Assembly (NCBI GenBank): GCA_013215505.1
Contig: JABSQZ010000025.1
Span: forward strand, 1 to 64,000
Length of the DNA: 64,000 nt
From: Oceanospirillaceae bacterium
Lineage (GTDB): Bacteria > Pseudomonadota > Gammaproteobacteria > Pseudomonadales > Balneatricaceae
Direction of reading: 5' to 3'
Shown piece by piece: positions 26,557 through 36,410 of the stretch (positions are counted from its first letter, which is position 1; every line of letters begins with the position of its first letter). The notes under the pieces were generated by a model. It was given only the letters and a program-made list of their open reading frames with translations. It was not told where the DNA came from and made no database searches. The translations under genes and the position numbers were made by a program.

Positions 26557-27165
26557 TTACTGAACCGATGGACGGCTGGCAATGGTTTTAAACCATTGTG
26601 CTAAATGACTTAATTCAGCGGGTATTTCAACATCGATGTTTTTAGCAAAGTTGATCAGCACAAACAAGGTGATATCTGCGATAGAAAAATTTTCACCGGC
26701 AATGTACTTGTTGGCAGATAATTGTCTCTCTAAAGTCGGCAAAAAGCTAATCAATCGGCTACGCGATTCTTCACCCCAGCTTGGAATAACATTTTCGCGA
26801 TCAGAGTAGACCCCGGAAATATTCCTAAAGGCTTGCAGCGCGGGAAATAGTCCTTGTAGTTCGACCATTCTATGCCACATTTCAACTTGGGCTTGCTCCA
26901 GCGCACTGTTGCCGAATAAAGATTGCTGCTGCTCGCTGGCTGCCTCTAAATATCTGCATATAGCCACTGATTCACAAATATGACTGCCATCATCCAGCTC
27001 TAACAATGGAATTCTACCGTTTGCTGCCTTTTCGAGGAACTCTGCTGTTAAGTTTTCCCCGGCTCTGATGTCAACATGCACAGATTCGATTTCTAAGCCT
27101 ATTTCTTTCAAAAAAATGGACACACGTCTCGCACTAGGTGAAGCTGCCAGTTCATAAATTTTCAT
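26557..27165 (-). CDS. Glutathione S-transferase family protein
   Basis: A second, distinct GST of 202 residues: N-terminal half with ASPSARRVSIFLKEIGLE, cis-Pro loop NGRIPLLEL and HICESVAICRYLE; C-terminal half with YIAGENFSIADITLFVLI. The N-terminal Ser in SPSARR could be the catalytic residue. It is the first gene of the operon, reading away from the tetR-like gene at 27399, and has a strong promoter at 27202-27230. Confidence 0.9.
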   Translation of the reverse strand: MKIYELAASPSARRVSIFLKEIGLEIESVHVDIRAGENLTAEFLEKAANGRIPLLELDDGSHICESVAICRYLEAASEQQQSLFGNSALEQAQVEMWHRMVELQGLFPALQAFRNISGVYSDRENVIPSWGEESRSRLISFLPTLERQLSANKYIAGENFSIADITLFVLINFAKNIDVEIPAELSHLAQWFKTIASRPSVQ

Positions 27166-27201
27166 AATAATATTATTCCTGAATGATCGGTTAGTTATTT
27201 G

Positions 27202-27230
27202 ATAATGATTGACTCGGGAATATTTGTCAA
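27202..27230 (-). promoter_or_regulatory. Sigma-70 promoter of the GST operon with a candidate operator
   Basis: On the - strand TTGACA (27225-27230) and CATTAT (27202-27207) are separated by 17 bases. An inverted repeat TTGAC-N12-GTCAA (27209-27230) covers the spacer and the -35 box, which is where a TetR-type repressor would bind. The divergent TetR-family gene is the obvious candidate. Confidence 0.55.
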
Positions 27231-27398
27231 CACAGTAATGGTTGTAAAATCTGCTGCCATTCTCTATAAATAGATTTTTTAGCTAACCCTCTGCGACGAT
27301 TACTGTAAGCTATTGTTTCCTGGAGTTGGGGGCTATAATGACTTCAGCAAGATTTTCCATCCGCTAAATCTGTTGTTTTCAAAGGGTTGTTGTTAAAG

Positions 27399-27989
27399 AT
27401 GGCGAGAAAAAAGAATTTTGATCCCGAGGCAACTCTGCTGTTAGCAGTAGAATTATTTTGGAAAAAAGGTTATGCGAACACATCTCTAAATGATTTGGTC
27501 GAGCATTTAGGCATCAATCGATTTAGTCTCTACAGCACTTATGGCGATAAAAAAAACCTCTACCATCAGGCATTAAATTACTACATCGATAATGTCTCGA
27601 CGCCAGCCCTGGCGCAGCTTTTAGCTGCAGACCCGGAGCTCGATGATCTGCAGAATTATTTTAGCTATTTCGCCAAATTGCAATCTAGCCAAACCAGCGG
27701 CTGTTTTGTGCAAAATGCTATTCTTGAGTTATCTCTGATTGACGATACCGTCAGTGAAGCGGGGAACCGGCTGTATTCCCTTATTTTAAAGGCGATAGAA
27801 AATGTCCTGGCAAATGCACAGCAAAAAGGACAAATCGGCAGTGAAGAAAATATTAAGCAAATCAGTCAATTTCTGTTACTGCAAATTCAAGGTATTAGGG
27901 TGTTGGGGAAGGCTAAGCAGTACCATGTACTAGATGGCGCAATGCAGATAATATCTCTGTATATAAAAAGCTTATCAGTAACCAAGTAA
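27399..27989 (+). CDS. TetR/AcrR-family transcriptional regulator
   Basis: The 196-residue protein has an N-terminal TetR helix-turn-helix (ATLLLAVELFWKKGYANTSL, then LVEHLGINRFSLYSTYGDKKNLY) and a helical ligand-binding domain with a Cys in SGCFVQNAILELS. The ATG at 27399 starts the usual MARKK sequence; an in-frame TTG at 27387 is less likely. A TATAAT near 27333 could be its own -10 box. It is divergent from the two GST genes, so it probably represses them in response to an electrophile; that is inference. Confidence 0.88.
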   Translation: MARKKNFDPEATLLLAVELFWKKGYANTSLNDLVEHLGINRFSLYSTYGDKKNLYHQALNYYIDNVSTPALAQLLAADPELDDLQNYFSYFAKLQSSQTSGCFVQNAILELSLIDDTVSEAGNRLYSLILKAIENVLANAQQKGQIGSEENIKQISQFLLLQIQGIRVLGKAKQYHVLDGAMQIISLYIKSLSVTK

Positions 27990-28376
27990 TAATTCGTTCA
28001 GATTGAAATATTTGATTCAATAATTTTTCAGATGGCCGTTAACTAATAGCGGGCTTTATAAAAGATAAAGTCGTGCTGGAGAAGCTATTAAAGTGCTAAG
28101 ATGCACAAGACATGAATATATGCAGCGTAATGTAAAAACCTTTGAGATAAGCGTTTGCTATATATTAAGCCATTGGCTGATAGTTATTCTAAGCCATTCA
28201 GATTAGCCTAAGGTGATTTTTATAGTTCTTAGCTGAATGACTGATGAGTTTTACTGCATACTGTGGTGATAATGTTATTGAAAGCTAGAAGTTGACGCTA
28301 AATGTTCGCAAGTGAATATAGCGAACATGAGTAAGTAGTCGACTTAATTATAAGAAAAGTCAATTGAGGTGGTTAT
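27990..28376. other. Intergenic region before the chemoreceptor gene
   Basis: This 387-base AT-rich stretch has no gene. A sigma-28-like element (TAAA at 28066-28069, GCTATTAA starting at 28084, spacer 14) is a weak match to the flagellar consensus. GAGGTGG just before 28377 is a good ribosome site for the chemoreceptor gene. Confidence 0.4.
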
Positions 28377-31300
28377 ATGAGTCTAGGACTTGGAAAGCTT
28401 AAGATTGGACAGAAATTCATTCTTAGTTTTTTAGCACTGGGTGTGATTCCAGCAACAATAATTGGTTTAGTCAGTCTAAATCAAGCTAGCCAGGGAATGG
28501 AGTCTCTTGCATTTAATTCTTTAGAGGCAGTTCGAGAGATAAAAAAAGCACAATTAGAGCAGTATTTTAAAGGTAGACGTAGCGATATGAATGTCCTTGT
28601 CGGTGTGGCAGGGACTTTAAGGTTACAAGCATTAGAAAAGCTCAAAGCAGTGAGAGAAGTTAAAAAGATCGCAGTTGAAAACTACTTTCACCAGACTGCA
28701 TTACAAATTCAATCTTTCACTGAAAATATTTCGACAAAAGATACTTTGGTCAAATTCAGAGATAACTTTAATCTGATTAAATTTGTCAACAAACTTGACG
28801 ATGCCGCCATTGCAACAATGCGCTCAGAACTTAAAACTTTCTACCAAAAAGATGTCACTAAATACTACAGTGAAGCACTAGGTGTAGACTCAGCTGCAGA
28901 GGTTAATAAATATTTATCGGTGTTGGACGAAGAGGCGGTAGTTGCTCAATATTATTATCTGGTTAAGAACAAAAGCCCAATGGGCAACAAATCTAAGCTC
29001 AATCGTGGTTCAGATAAATCTGCTTATTCTAAATCCCACTATGCATCACACCCGGGCATTCGCAACTTTCAGAAAAAATTTGGTTATGAAGATGTTTTCA
29101 TGATCGAATCTCGAAAGCACCGAGTCATTTACTCAGTAGGCAAAGGTATAGATTTCGGCACCGATCTTACCAAGGGTCCGCTAGCTAACTCGCCACTCAC
29201 CAAAATTTATCAACGGGCGTTAAAGGCTGGGCGAAAAGAAAAATATATCAGCTCTGACTTCGAGATTTATTACCCCTCTAAAAACTCCCCCTCTATGTTT
29301 ATCGCAGCACCAATGCGCCATTACGGCGGTGTGATTGGAGTAGTGGTCTTCCAGATTAATACCCAACAACTCAACCAGATGATGAGTGAACGCACAGGTT
29401 TGGGAGAAACAGGCGAGACCTACCTAGTGGGACCAGACCACAAAATGCGCTCCGACTCTATTGATGGAGGCAATCGCAAGGTACAAGCCTCGCTATTAAA
29501 CCTGCAGGATTCTGATGCCAATTCCGCGGCAATTGATCAGGCATTAGCTGGAGAAACAGGTACTGGTATTATCACCAATTACCTGAGTAAATCAGTGCTC
29601 TCAGCTTGGGTGCCGATCACTGTGGCAGGCAATCAATGGGCGCTAATGGCAGAAATAGATGTGGATGAAGCATTGAGCCCGGTAGATGAATTTGGCACAG
29701 CTTTTTATGAAAATTATGCTCAGCAGTACGGCTATCCTGATTTGTATTTAATCAAACCCGATGGCACAGTGTTTTTCTCTGTCTCTAAAGGAGCCGATTT
29801 AAATACCAACTTAAAAACCGGAAAATATAAGAACACTAGTTTAGGCAAATTAGTTAAACAAGTCAGCGACAGTAAAGTATTTGCTTTTGCAGATGTTGCC
29901 AGCTATGCCGCAGATGATGATAAAGCCAGCTCCTTTATGGCCCAGCCGCTGGTTGCTGGGACAGGCAATGTTGAACTGGTGATTGCCCTTAAATTACCCT
30001 TGAAAGGGATCAATGACATTACCGGTATCAGAGAGGGTATGGGTGAATCTGGTGAATCATACCTGGTGGGTCCTGACTTTAGAATGCGTTCTGATTCTTA
30101 CCTGGACCCGACGAATAGGTCGGTAGCGGCATCCTTTTCTGGATCAGTCACCAACAATGGTATTCAGACCGAAGCAGTTACTGAAGCGCTGGCCGGAAGA
30201 TCGGGTACTAAGGTTATTACTAATACTTTGGGAGATCGAGTGCTCTCGGCCTATACGCCAATCGAAATCAGTGGTGTAACTTGGGCGCTTATGGCCGAAA
30301 TTAGTGAGGCTGAGGCATTTGAGACTGCTGAAAAATTGAAGTGGTCAACCGGGATCATACTATTGATATCAGTCGTGTTTATCATCATCTTTGGAGTGAT
30401 TATGGCTTCAAGAATTAGTAGACCGCTGATTGAAGCATCATCTCTGGCGCAAAAAGTCGCCTCCGGAAATTTATCTTCTGACATCGTTGTTGAGAGGCAA
30501 GATGAGATAGGCGATTTACAGGGCTCGCTGAAAGAAATGAATGACGGGCTTAAAGTGATGGTTTCTCGGATAAGTTTGTCTGCCGAGCAACAGGCCTCAG
30601 CTGCTGAAGAACTGTCCCTTATTACCGAGCAGACCCGTACTCATGTCAAGGAGCAAAATGAAGGCACCGAGCAGGTCGAGCGTGCTATCCACGAGATGAG
30701 TAGTACTTTCCAGGATGTCAACAATAGTACACATGAAGCTTCTGACGCGGCAAAACTTGCCAACACTGAAGCTGAATTAGGCTCAATCGAAGTGGGTAAT
30801 ACAATTTCCTCTATTCACAGTTTCTCATCTGAAGTTGATCATATGGCAGATACTCTGACTGAAGTAGAAAAGGGAGCCAATGAAATAGGCGGTATTGTCG
30901 ATGTTATCAATGGCATTGCCGACCAGACTAATTTGCTGGCATTAAATGCTTCGATTGAGGCGGCCAGAGCAGGTGATCAGGGACGAGGTTTTGCCGTAGT
31001 GGCCGATGAGGTGCGCTCGCTGGCCAAAAGCACCCAGGGCTCTACGATGCAGATAGAGAAGATGGTAGCCCAGCTGCAAAAAGGCGCCCAAGCTTCTGCC
31101 AAGGCGATGAACCGCGGCAAAGAGCAAATGGCACAAGTGGTTAAACAAGCGGAGAACACAGGGGCTGCTTTAGTTCGCATTACTGAAGCAATCAACCAAA
31201 TTCAGCTGATGACCGAAAAAATCACCTTAGCCAATGAGCATCAATCAGTAGTTACTGAACAAGTGACCACTAATATCAAGCATATCAGTGAGCTGTCCAA

Positions 31301-31400
31301 GCAGACCGGTATTGACTCAGAGCAGATTCTCGAGGCAAGTGAAGAGCTGGCTCGCCTGGCATCAAGCCTGCAAAAAGAAACTCATCGCTTTAAAATGTAA
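28377..31400 (+). CDS. Methyl-accepting chemotaxis protein with tandemly duplicated periplasmic sensor
   Basis: A 1007-residue transmembrane chemoreceptor. A first membrane helix (about 13-35) and a second (about 655-676) enclose an unusually large periplasmic region. Two similar sensor modules follow each other: about 228-432 ([19 protein letters not shown] to [13 protein letters not shown]) and about 443-648 ([18 protein letters not shown] to [13 protein letters not shown]). Each has GE(T/S)GE(T/S)YLVGPD and MRSDS. A HAMP domain (about 677-730) and a full signalling domain follow, with hairpin tip [18 protein letters not shown]. No C-terminal NWETF-type tether is present. It ends at a strong terminator. 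The ligand is unknown. Confidence 0.92.
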   Translation: MSLGLGKLKIGQKFILSFLALGVIPATIIGLVSLNQASQGMESLAFNSLEAVREIKKAQLEQYFKGRRSDMNVLVGVAGTLRLQALEKLKAVREVKKIAVENYFHQTALQIQSFTENISTKDTLVKFRDNFNLIKFVNKLDDAAIATMRSELKTFYQKDVTKYYSEALGVDSAAEVNKYLSVLDEEAVVAQYYYLVKNKSPMGNKSKLNRGSDKSAYSKSHYASHPGIRNFQKKFGYEDVFMIESRKHRVIYSVGKGIDFGTDLTKGPLANSPLTKIYQRALKAGRKEKYISSDFEIYYPSKNSPSMFIAAPMRHYGGVIGVVVFQINTQQLNQMMSERTGLGETGETYLVGPDHKMRSDSIDGGNRKVQASLLNLQDSDANSAAIDQALAGETGTGIITNYLSKSVLSAWVPITVAGNQWALMAEIDVDEALSPVDEFGTAFYENYAQQYGYPDLYLIKPDGTVFFSVSKGADLNTNLKTGKYKNTSLGKLVKQVSDSKVFAFADVASYAADDDKASSFMAQPLVAGTGNVELVIALKLPLKGINDITGIREGMGESGESYLVGPDFRMRSDSYLDPTNRSVAASFSGSVTNNGIQTEAVTEALAGRSGTKVITNTLGDRVLSAYTPIEISGVTWALMAEISEAEAFETAEKLKWSTGIILLISVVFIIIFGVIMASRISRPLIEASSLAQKVASGNLSSDIVVERQDEIGDLQGSLKEMNDGLKVMVSRISLSAEQQASAAEELSLITEQTRTHVKEQNEGTEQVERAIHEMSSTFQDVNNSTHEASDAAKLANTEAELGSIEVGNTISSIHSFSSEVDHMADTLTEVEKGANEIGGIVDVINGIADQTNLLALNASIEAARAGDQGRGFAVVADEVRSLAKSTQGSTMQIEKMVAQLQKGAQASAKAMNRGKEQMAQVVKQAENTGAALVRITEAINQIQLMTEKITLANEHQSVVTEQVTTNIKHISELSKQTGIDSEQILEASEELARLASSLQKETHRFKM

Positions 31401-31414
31401 TCAGTGTTGAATAG

Positions 31415-31443
31415 AAAACCGCGCATATGGCGCGGTTTTTTTT
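31415..31443 (+). terminator. Rho-independent terminator after the chemoreceptor gene
   Basis: AAAACCGCGC (31415-31424) pairs with GCGCGGTTTT (31430-31439) around a 5-base loop, and the T run continues to 31443. Confidence 0.92.
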
Positions 31444-31488
31444 ACTCAAAAATGCACTGTTTCAAAACTTTAAGTGCTGAATTGCAAA

Positions 31489-32208
31489 TTATTGATCAGT
31501 GAAGGTTAAGGATGCTACCTCAGAGGCGCTCAAAGCTCGGTACTGGCCCGGTTGTAATGCGGGGCAAAGTTGTAGCTCTCCTATGGACGTGCGATGTAGG
31601 GCTAATACAGGGTTGCGAAAACGGCCAAACATGCGTTTAATCTGATGGTACTTCCCTTCAAAGAGTTCAACTTCGGCGCGACGGTCACCGATGATAGTTA
31701 ATGTGGCTGGCAGTGTCGTGATATTTTCATAGCCGAAATACATGCCGTTGGCAAAAGCTGTAATGTAATCTGCTGATAACTCCTCGGCCAGATCTACTCG
31801 GTAGCGCTTTGGGACTTTATTCGCGGGCTTAGTTAATGCACTAGACCAGCTACCGTCATTGGTGAGTAAAATCAGTCCTGAACTATTTAAGTCAAGTCTG
31901 CCTACTATATGCAGATCTGTAGCACAGTCCGGATTTAATAACTCAATAACAGTTTTATGTATTTTGTCTTTAGTTGCACTGACCACTCCGACGGGTTTGT
32001 TCATCATCCAGTACTGGGCACAGCATTGCTGTAATAGTTTGTGGTCTAACACAACTTGATTAAAGGGGCCTATCAACTGCTGGGTATCCAGGGCAATTTT
32101 TCCATCGACCTGGATGCGCTTTTGCGCCAGCATGAGTCTGACATCTTTCCGTTTTATTAAAGTCTTTTGACTAATAAACCTGTCAAGGCGACTGAATTTT
32201 GAGCTCAT
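31489..32208 (-). CDS. RsuA/RluF-family rRNA pseudouridine synthase
   Basis: The 239-residue protein has an N-terminal S4 RNA-binding domain (SRLDRFISQKTLIKRKDVRLM) and a pseudouridine synthase domain with the catalytic Asp in GRLDLNSSGLILLTNDG, plus WMMNKPVGVVSAT and the C-terminal EGKYHQIKRMFGRF. This is the RsuA family; RsuA itself makes pseudouridine 516 in 16S rRNA. The target cannot be fixed from sequence, although the short S4-synthase layout favours an RsuA-type enzyme. Confidence 0.88.
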   Translation of the reverse strand: MSSKFSRLDRFISQKTLIKRKDVRLMLAQKRIQVDGKIALDTQQLIGPFNQVVLDHKLLQQCCAQYWMMNKPVGVVSATKDKIHKTVIELLNPDCATDLHIVGRLDLNSSGLILLTNDGSWSSALTKPANKVPKRYRVDLAEELSADYITAFANGMYFGYENITTLPATLTIIGDRRAEVELFEGKYHQIKRMFGRFRNPVLALHRTSIGELQLCPALQPGQYRALSASEVASLTFTDQ

Positions 32209-32483
32209 TGACTGTCTTTAGGCTTAGTGTTGGCAAGGATTGGCATTCAGCTGCAGACTAGCATAGCAGGTTGTAAAAGTTTAATTATTTCGCTGTACAG
32301 ACCGCTGTTATGATTGTCCTATCGAGTGATTGAAAAATTAAGATTCGATACCGATGGTTTAGGATACTGCTGAATTTCATGGCATTGTTAGTGTTTGTAA
32401 TTTACCAGCAATCAACTAATAACAACAATCGGATAGTAAGGACTGTCATTATATTTACAATTGAGTCTAATAACCGGGGGTGT

Positions 32484-33326
32484 ATGATGCAAATAAATGC
32501 TTCAGTTGAGCAAAAGGTTGAACAAGTCGCTATCTATATAGAACAACACGCCGAGCAGAAAGTGTCTTTACAGCAGCTGGCGGAAAAGTTTGAAATCAGC
32601 TCTTTTCATTTACAGAGAATATTCAGTAAAAAATACGGACTTTCCCCTCGACAGTTGCAAAATCTGTTTAGGATGCAGCAGCTAAAACAAGCACTAAAAC
32701 AGGGAGATGACATCAGCGGTGCTATATATGAAGCGGGTTTTGGATCAGTAAGTCGTGTCTACGAGCAGTTAAACAGCAATTTAGGAATGACCCCCGCCCT
32801 CTACAAAAAAGGCGCTAAAGACCTGCAGATATCTGTAGCCTTGTGCAGTACCCGTTATGGTTATGTTTTAATGGCAGCCACCGACAGAGGAGTCTGTTTT
32901 GTACATATAGGTGAGAGTCGACTTAGTTTAATCACCGCTCTGCACCAGGAGTTTCCACATGCGTTATACAGTGATACCCCTGTGGATAAATCAGGCCAGT
33001 TAGATGATTGGATAACGTTGTTGGAGCGCTATTTAGCTTCTCAGGCCGAGATGCCAAAATTGCCATTAGATATCCATGGTACTGTTTTCCAGATGAAAGT
33101 TTGGAGTTTTCTGGCACAAGTAAAACAGGGTGACAAAGTCAGTTATGCGCAGGTTGCCAAGGCGATCGGAGAGCCGAAAGCTTATCGCGCAGTTGCCAAC
33201 GCCTGTGCAGCTAATAAAATTGCTTTGTTGATCCCCTGTCATCGAGTGATTAGAGGAGACGGTAGCAGTGGAGGTTACCGCTGGGGTGAAGCGTTAAAGC
33301 AACAGCTGTTGCAGCTAGAAGCTTGA
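32484..33326 (+). CDS. AraC-type DNA-binding domain fused to O6-methylguanine-DNA methyltransferase
   Basis: The 280-residue product joins an AraC helix-turn-helix domain (about 1-110; VSLQQLAEKFEISSFHLQRIF) to a DNA-alkyltransferase (about 115-280) with active-site motif IPCHRVIRGDG and the Arg-finger segment KAYRAVANACAANKI. It resembles E. coli Ada but lacks the N-terminal zinc-Cys AdaA domain that senses methyl-phosphotriesters. It probably repairs O6-methylguanine and may regulate genes. Start: ATGATG at 32484 behind GGGGGT; the longer frame from 32379 has no family support. Confidence 0.88.
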   Translation: MMQINASVEQKVEQVAIYIEQHAEQKVSLQQLAEKFEISSFHLQRIFSKKYGLSPRQLQNLFRMQQLKQALKQGDDISGAIYEAGFGSVSRVYEQLNSNLGMTPALYKKGAKDLQISVALCSTRYGYVLMAATDRGVCFVHIGESRLSLITALHQEFPHALYSDTPVDKSGQLDDWITLLERYLASQAEMPKLPLDIHGTVFQMKVWSFLAQVKQGDKVSYAQVAKAIGEPKAYRAVANACAANKIALLIPCHRVIRGDGSSGGYRWGEALKQQLLQLEA

Positions 33327-33482
33327 TTTAGAGCAGCAACGGCTTTGTATATTGCTGTGGCAGGTGTAGGTTTTGCTGAATTTTTGTAACATATCAGCTG
33401 CGGATAATTGGACTCTGTACTGATATATTTCTAGATCAATGTTAATTTAAAATTAATGAGCTATTCTTATAGGTAGTTAAGC

Positions 33483-33488
33483 TATAAT
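33483..33488 (+). promoter_or_regulatory. -10 box of the pgi promoter
   Basis: A perfect TATAAT lies 27 bases before the pgi ATG. The -35 region is weak (GCTATT at 17-base spacing). A start near 33495 would give a leader of about 20 bases. Confidence 0.45.
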
Positions 33489-33514
33489 GCTTTTTTTTTC
33501 TAACGAGATAGCCG

Positions 33515-35089
33515 ATGTATAGTCCAGCAACGTCTGATATATGGTCCAAACTGCAACAATTAGCTGAGCATACACAATCCGACCAAATCCTCGATTATTT
33601 CGCCAAAAACCCTGATAGATTCAATGAAATGAGCCTGAAAGTCGCAGGTTTATTTGTAGACTTCTCCAAAAATAAAATTACTGACGAAGTTTTGGCTGAG
33701 CTAATGGCCTTAGCTGCTCAGTCACCACTGGCGGAAAAAATACAACAGATGTTATCCGGTGAGCGGATAAACACCTCAGAAGATCGACCTGTATTACACA
33801 CCGCACTGCGTAATCGCAGTAATAAACCGGTGCTGGTGGATGGCGTAGATGTCATGCCTGGTATCAATGCTGCGCTAAAACACATTCAGTCTTTTAGCGA
33901 TAATATTCGCAGCGGCAATTGGTTGGGCTATAGCGGCAAGCCAATACGCAATATTATTAATATCGGAATTGGCGGCTCTGATCTTGGGCCTAATATGGTG
34001 TGTCGAGCACTGTTGGAGTTCCAGCACCCTAAGTTAAAATTTTATTTTGTCTCCAATGTCGATAGCTCGCATATCCAAAAGACTTTAAAGAATTTAAATC
34101 CTGAAGAAACACTGTTTATTATCTCCAGCAAAACTTTTTCAACCCAGGAGACGCAACTAAATGCGCATACATCGAAGAAATGGTTTTTAGAGTCTTGTCA
34201 TTCCCCGGATCAAGATATTAGTCAGCACTTTGTAGCGGTATCGACCAATATCGAAGCCGCCATAGATTTTGGCATCGCCTCAGAAAATATATTTGAGTTT
34301 TGGGATTGGGTAGGGGGGCGCTATTCACTGTGGTCCAGTATAGGTTTGCCTATTGCGATGAGTATTGGCTTTGCTGGTTTTGTGAAACTATTAGAAGGTG
34401 CCCATGAGATCGATCAACATTTTGCAACCGCTCCTTTTAGCAAAAATATCCCGGTAATACTGGCGCTGATTGGCATCTGGCATATTAATTTTCAGGGGGC
34501 GGATACCCAGGCTGTTATCCCCTACGACCAAGCGCTGCATCAGTTTCCGGCGTTCTTGCAGCAATTAGATATGGAGAGTAATGGTAAGTCAGTTGATATA
34601 GCAGGGCGCAGCTTAGACTATGCCACCGGGCCCATTGTCTGGGGACAAACCGGCTCTAATGGCCAGCATGCTTTTTTTCAGCTGCTGCACCAAGGCACCC
34701 GATTCGTACCTATTGATTTTATCGCTTGTCTGAACAGAGACACAGAGACACCTGAACATAATGTAGCGCTATTAACCAACATGTTAGCCCAGGCGGAGGC
34801 CTTTATGGTAGGGAGTAATAAAGATGCACAAAACCATAGTTACTGCCCTGGCAACAAACCCAGTAATACTTTGCTAATTGATGATCTCACTCCCAAGAAT
34901 ATCGGAGCGTTAATCGCGCTCTATGAGCATAAAGTATTTGTTCAAGGCGTGATTTGGAATATTAACTCCTTTGACCAATGGGGCGTGCAATTAGGAAAAA
35001 AATTAGCAGCAGATATGACAGCAACGGAGATCACAGCGCACGACCCATCGACCTCAGGGTTATTAGCAATGGTCAGGGCAAAACTCTAA
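33515..35089 (+). CDS. pgi: Glucose-6-phosphate isomerase
   Basis: Pgi interconverts glucose-6-phosphate and fructose-6-phosphate. The 524-residue protein shows the sugar-phosphate site INIGIGGSDLGPNMV, the SKTFSTQET loop, the signature DWVGGRYSLWSSIGLPIAM, the NGQHAFFQLLHQGT segment with the catalytic His, and the C-terminal Lys region DQWGVQLGKKLA. It is about 20 residues shorter than E. coli Pgi. It stands alone, about 190 bases after the methyltransferase gene. Confidence 0.96.
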   Translation: MYSPATSDIWSKLQQLAEHTQSDQILDYFAKNPDRFNEMSLKVAGLFVDFSKNKITDEVLAELMALAAQSPLAEKIQQMLSGERINTSEDRPVLHTALRNRSNKPVLVDGVDVMPGINAALKHIQSFSDNIRSGNWLGYSGKPIRNIINIGIGGSDLGPNMVCRALLEFQHPKLKFYFVSNVDSSHIQKTLKNLNPEETLFIISSKTFSTQETQLNAHTSKKWFLESCHSPDQDISQHFVAVSTNIEAAIDFGIASENIFEFWDWVGGRYSLWSSIGLPIAMSIGFAGFVKLLEGAHEIDQHFATAPFSKNIPVILALIGIWHINFQGADTQAVIPYDQALHQFPAFLQQLDMESNGKSVDIAGRSLDYATGPIVWGQTGSNGQHAFFQLLHQGTRFVPIDFIACLNRDTETPEHNVALLTNMLAQAEAFMVGSNKDAQNHSYCPGNKPSNTLLIDDLTPKNIGALIALYEHKVFVQGVIWNINSFDQWGVQLGKKLAADMTATEITAHDPSTSGLLAMVRAKL

Positions 35090-35465
35090 AGCACAGTTAA
35101 ATACTTATCCCCTGATTATGCACCTCCAGTAAGCACTGTTCCCAAGGTTATGCAAAGGTCATTTGGCAAGTCTTTTAATTGTCAGAAATTTATTAAAATT
35201 GGTTGAAACTCAGACGCAGAGAAGTTAACAGTAGCTAATGATGTACCACAATGTATGTCGGTCATCTTCTAAATGAGTGGAGAACAACAAGAATGGGTAT
35301 TTGTACTATAGCTAGCAGCGGTGGAATAATCGAAAATAGCCAATAAGTTTGATGTCAGCGAGCAAATGCCTGGTCGAATGCAAATCTGCCAGTGTCTGCA
35401 CAGCGAATCAAATTAATTATTCTGTGTTTTTGCCTGCATAGTTTACCTTTAACAGGGAGTTAGAG
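35090..35465. other. Intergenic region after pgi
   Basis: This 376-base gap has no gene I can support. It contains a 17-codon frame at about 35293 (MGICTIASSGGIIENSQ) with GGAG upstream, too short to call. No hairpin terminator was seen after pgi. CAGGGAG before 35466 is the ribosome site of the small downstream gene. Confidence 0.4.
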
Positions 35466-35726
35466 ATGCTAGAGAAAGGAGCAACAGTGGCTATGTTGGG
35501 TGTAGACAAAGAGTATAGTGAATACTATAAAGAGCTGTTTCCCGAACATGAGTTAATAATTGTGGCTTACGGTGATACTGCTGATTATGTCATTTGCGGA
35601 TCAAAGAATGAAATTGAAGGTGTTGATTTGGTGCGCTATGCCCATGCAATAGTCATAGACAGAAGCGAGTTTCAGGGGCTGTTGACAGAATATGTTAAGA
35701 AGTTTTTTCATGACACCTTAATGTAG
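35466..35726 (+). CDS. Small protein of unknown function, possibly BRCT-like
   Basis: I do not recognise this 86-residue protein with certainty. It has no signal peptide or membrane segment and is acidic, with pattern beta-alpha-beta-beta-alpha. Its second half (TADYVICGSKN, then YAHAIVIDRSEFQGLL) resembles the C-terminal half of a BRCT domain such as that of DNA ligase LigA, where KTDYLVAGE is followed by a conserved V-I-D-E-x-x-F/L-x-x-L ending. The first half (GATVAMLGV) could be the first BRCT strand. A strong Shine-Dalgarno site (CAGGGAG) supports real translation. It stands alone, flanked by gene-poor DNA on both sides. Confidence 0.65.
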   Translation: MLEKGATVAMLGVDKEYSEYYKELFPEHELIIVAYGDTADYVICGSKNEIEGVDLVRYAHAIVIDRSEFQGLLTEYVKKFFHDTLM

Positions 35727-36314
35727 CTGTCGATGAAGAGACAGTGTAGATAATAGCTACTTTAACGCTAGGTACATACTTATTAATGCCCGCCCCAGCT
35801 GATCGAATTATCGGTTAAATAAATGTAGAGCGACTAATAAGATTCTGATTAAAAATTAAAAGTGACGGTTAGCTTAGCTAATGCTGTCAACTGCTTCTGT
35901 ATGATTTTGGTTCATCTCTATCGCCCTTTTATATAAGCCGCTGCAGCCTGTGGATTGCTATCTTGCATTTTTGGGGCAACGCAAAACAGGCTGTGGCTAG
36001 GTCTAATGGCTTGAGCGCCGGGTAGCCCTTTGACTCTTTAAACAATTCCCATCAGTCTATTATATCTGTATTTATCCTCAACACTGAGTTGCAGTTTACA
36101 GTGAGCCGCTTTGGCAAATGCACACTCTCCTCTTCGTCCGTAATTGTCGATTTATTTACAACCGTAATTTTTTCACTATTCCAAATTAGTAAAAGTGCGC
36201 TTCGCTATTCGCTGCTTTTACAGTATTTTATAACCATTGCTAAACTTTGCGGGTAGTACTTGTAAGCCTGCATAAGAAATAGAAATTTACTTTACTGACA
36301 GGGAATACGGATTA

Positions 36315-36410
36315 ATGGCTGACAATGCTGGTGGTACATCGGTAGACTTGTATTGGCATACTAATATCTGCCACCTAAACAGAGCTGATAAAGAATTTTC
36401 TTACTTCTAA
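36315..36410 (+). CDS. Possible 31-residue small protein or gene relic
   Basis: ATG at 36315 opens a 31-codon frame (MADNAGGTSVDLYWHTN..., ending EFSYF) with AGGGA about 12 bases upstream. Its end overlaps another open stretch in the next frame (36379-36573), which is how a frameshifted relic would look. There is no recognised homology and the length is within chance. Confidence 0.2.
   Translation: MADNAGGTSVDLYWHTNICHLNRADKEFSYF

Noticed and set aside
28066-28091. Sigma-28 promoter for the chemoreceptor gene
   Set aside because: TAAA is present, but the -10 half GCTATTAA matches GCCGATAA at only five positions and the spacer is one base short.
35293-35346. 17-codon frame after pgi with a GGAG upstream
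   Set aside because: Too short to separate from chance without conservation data.
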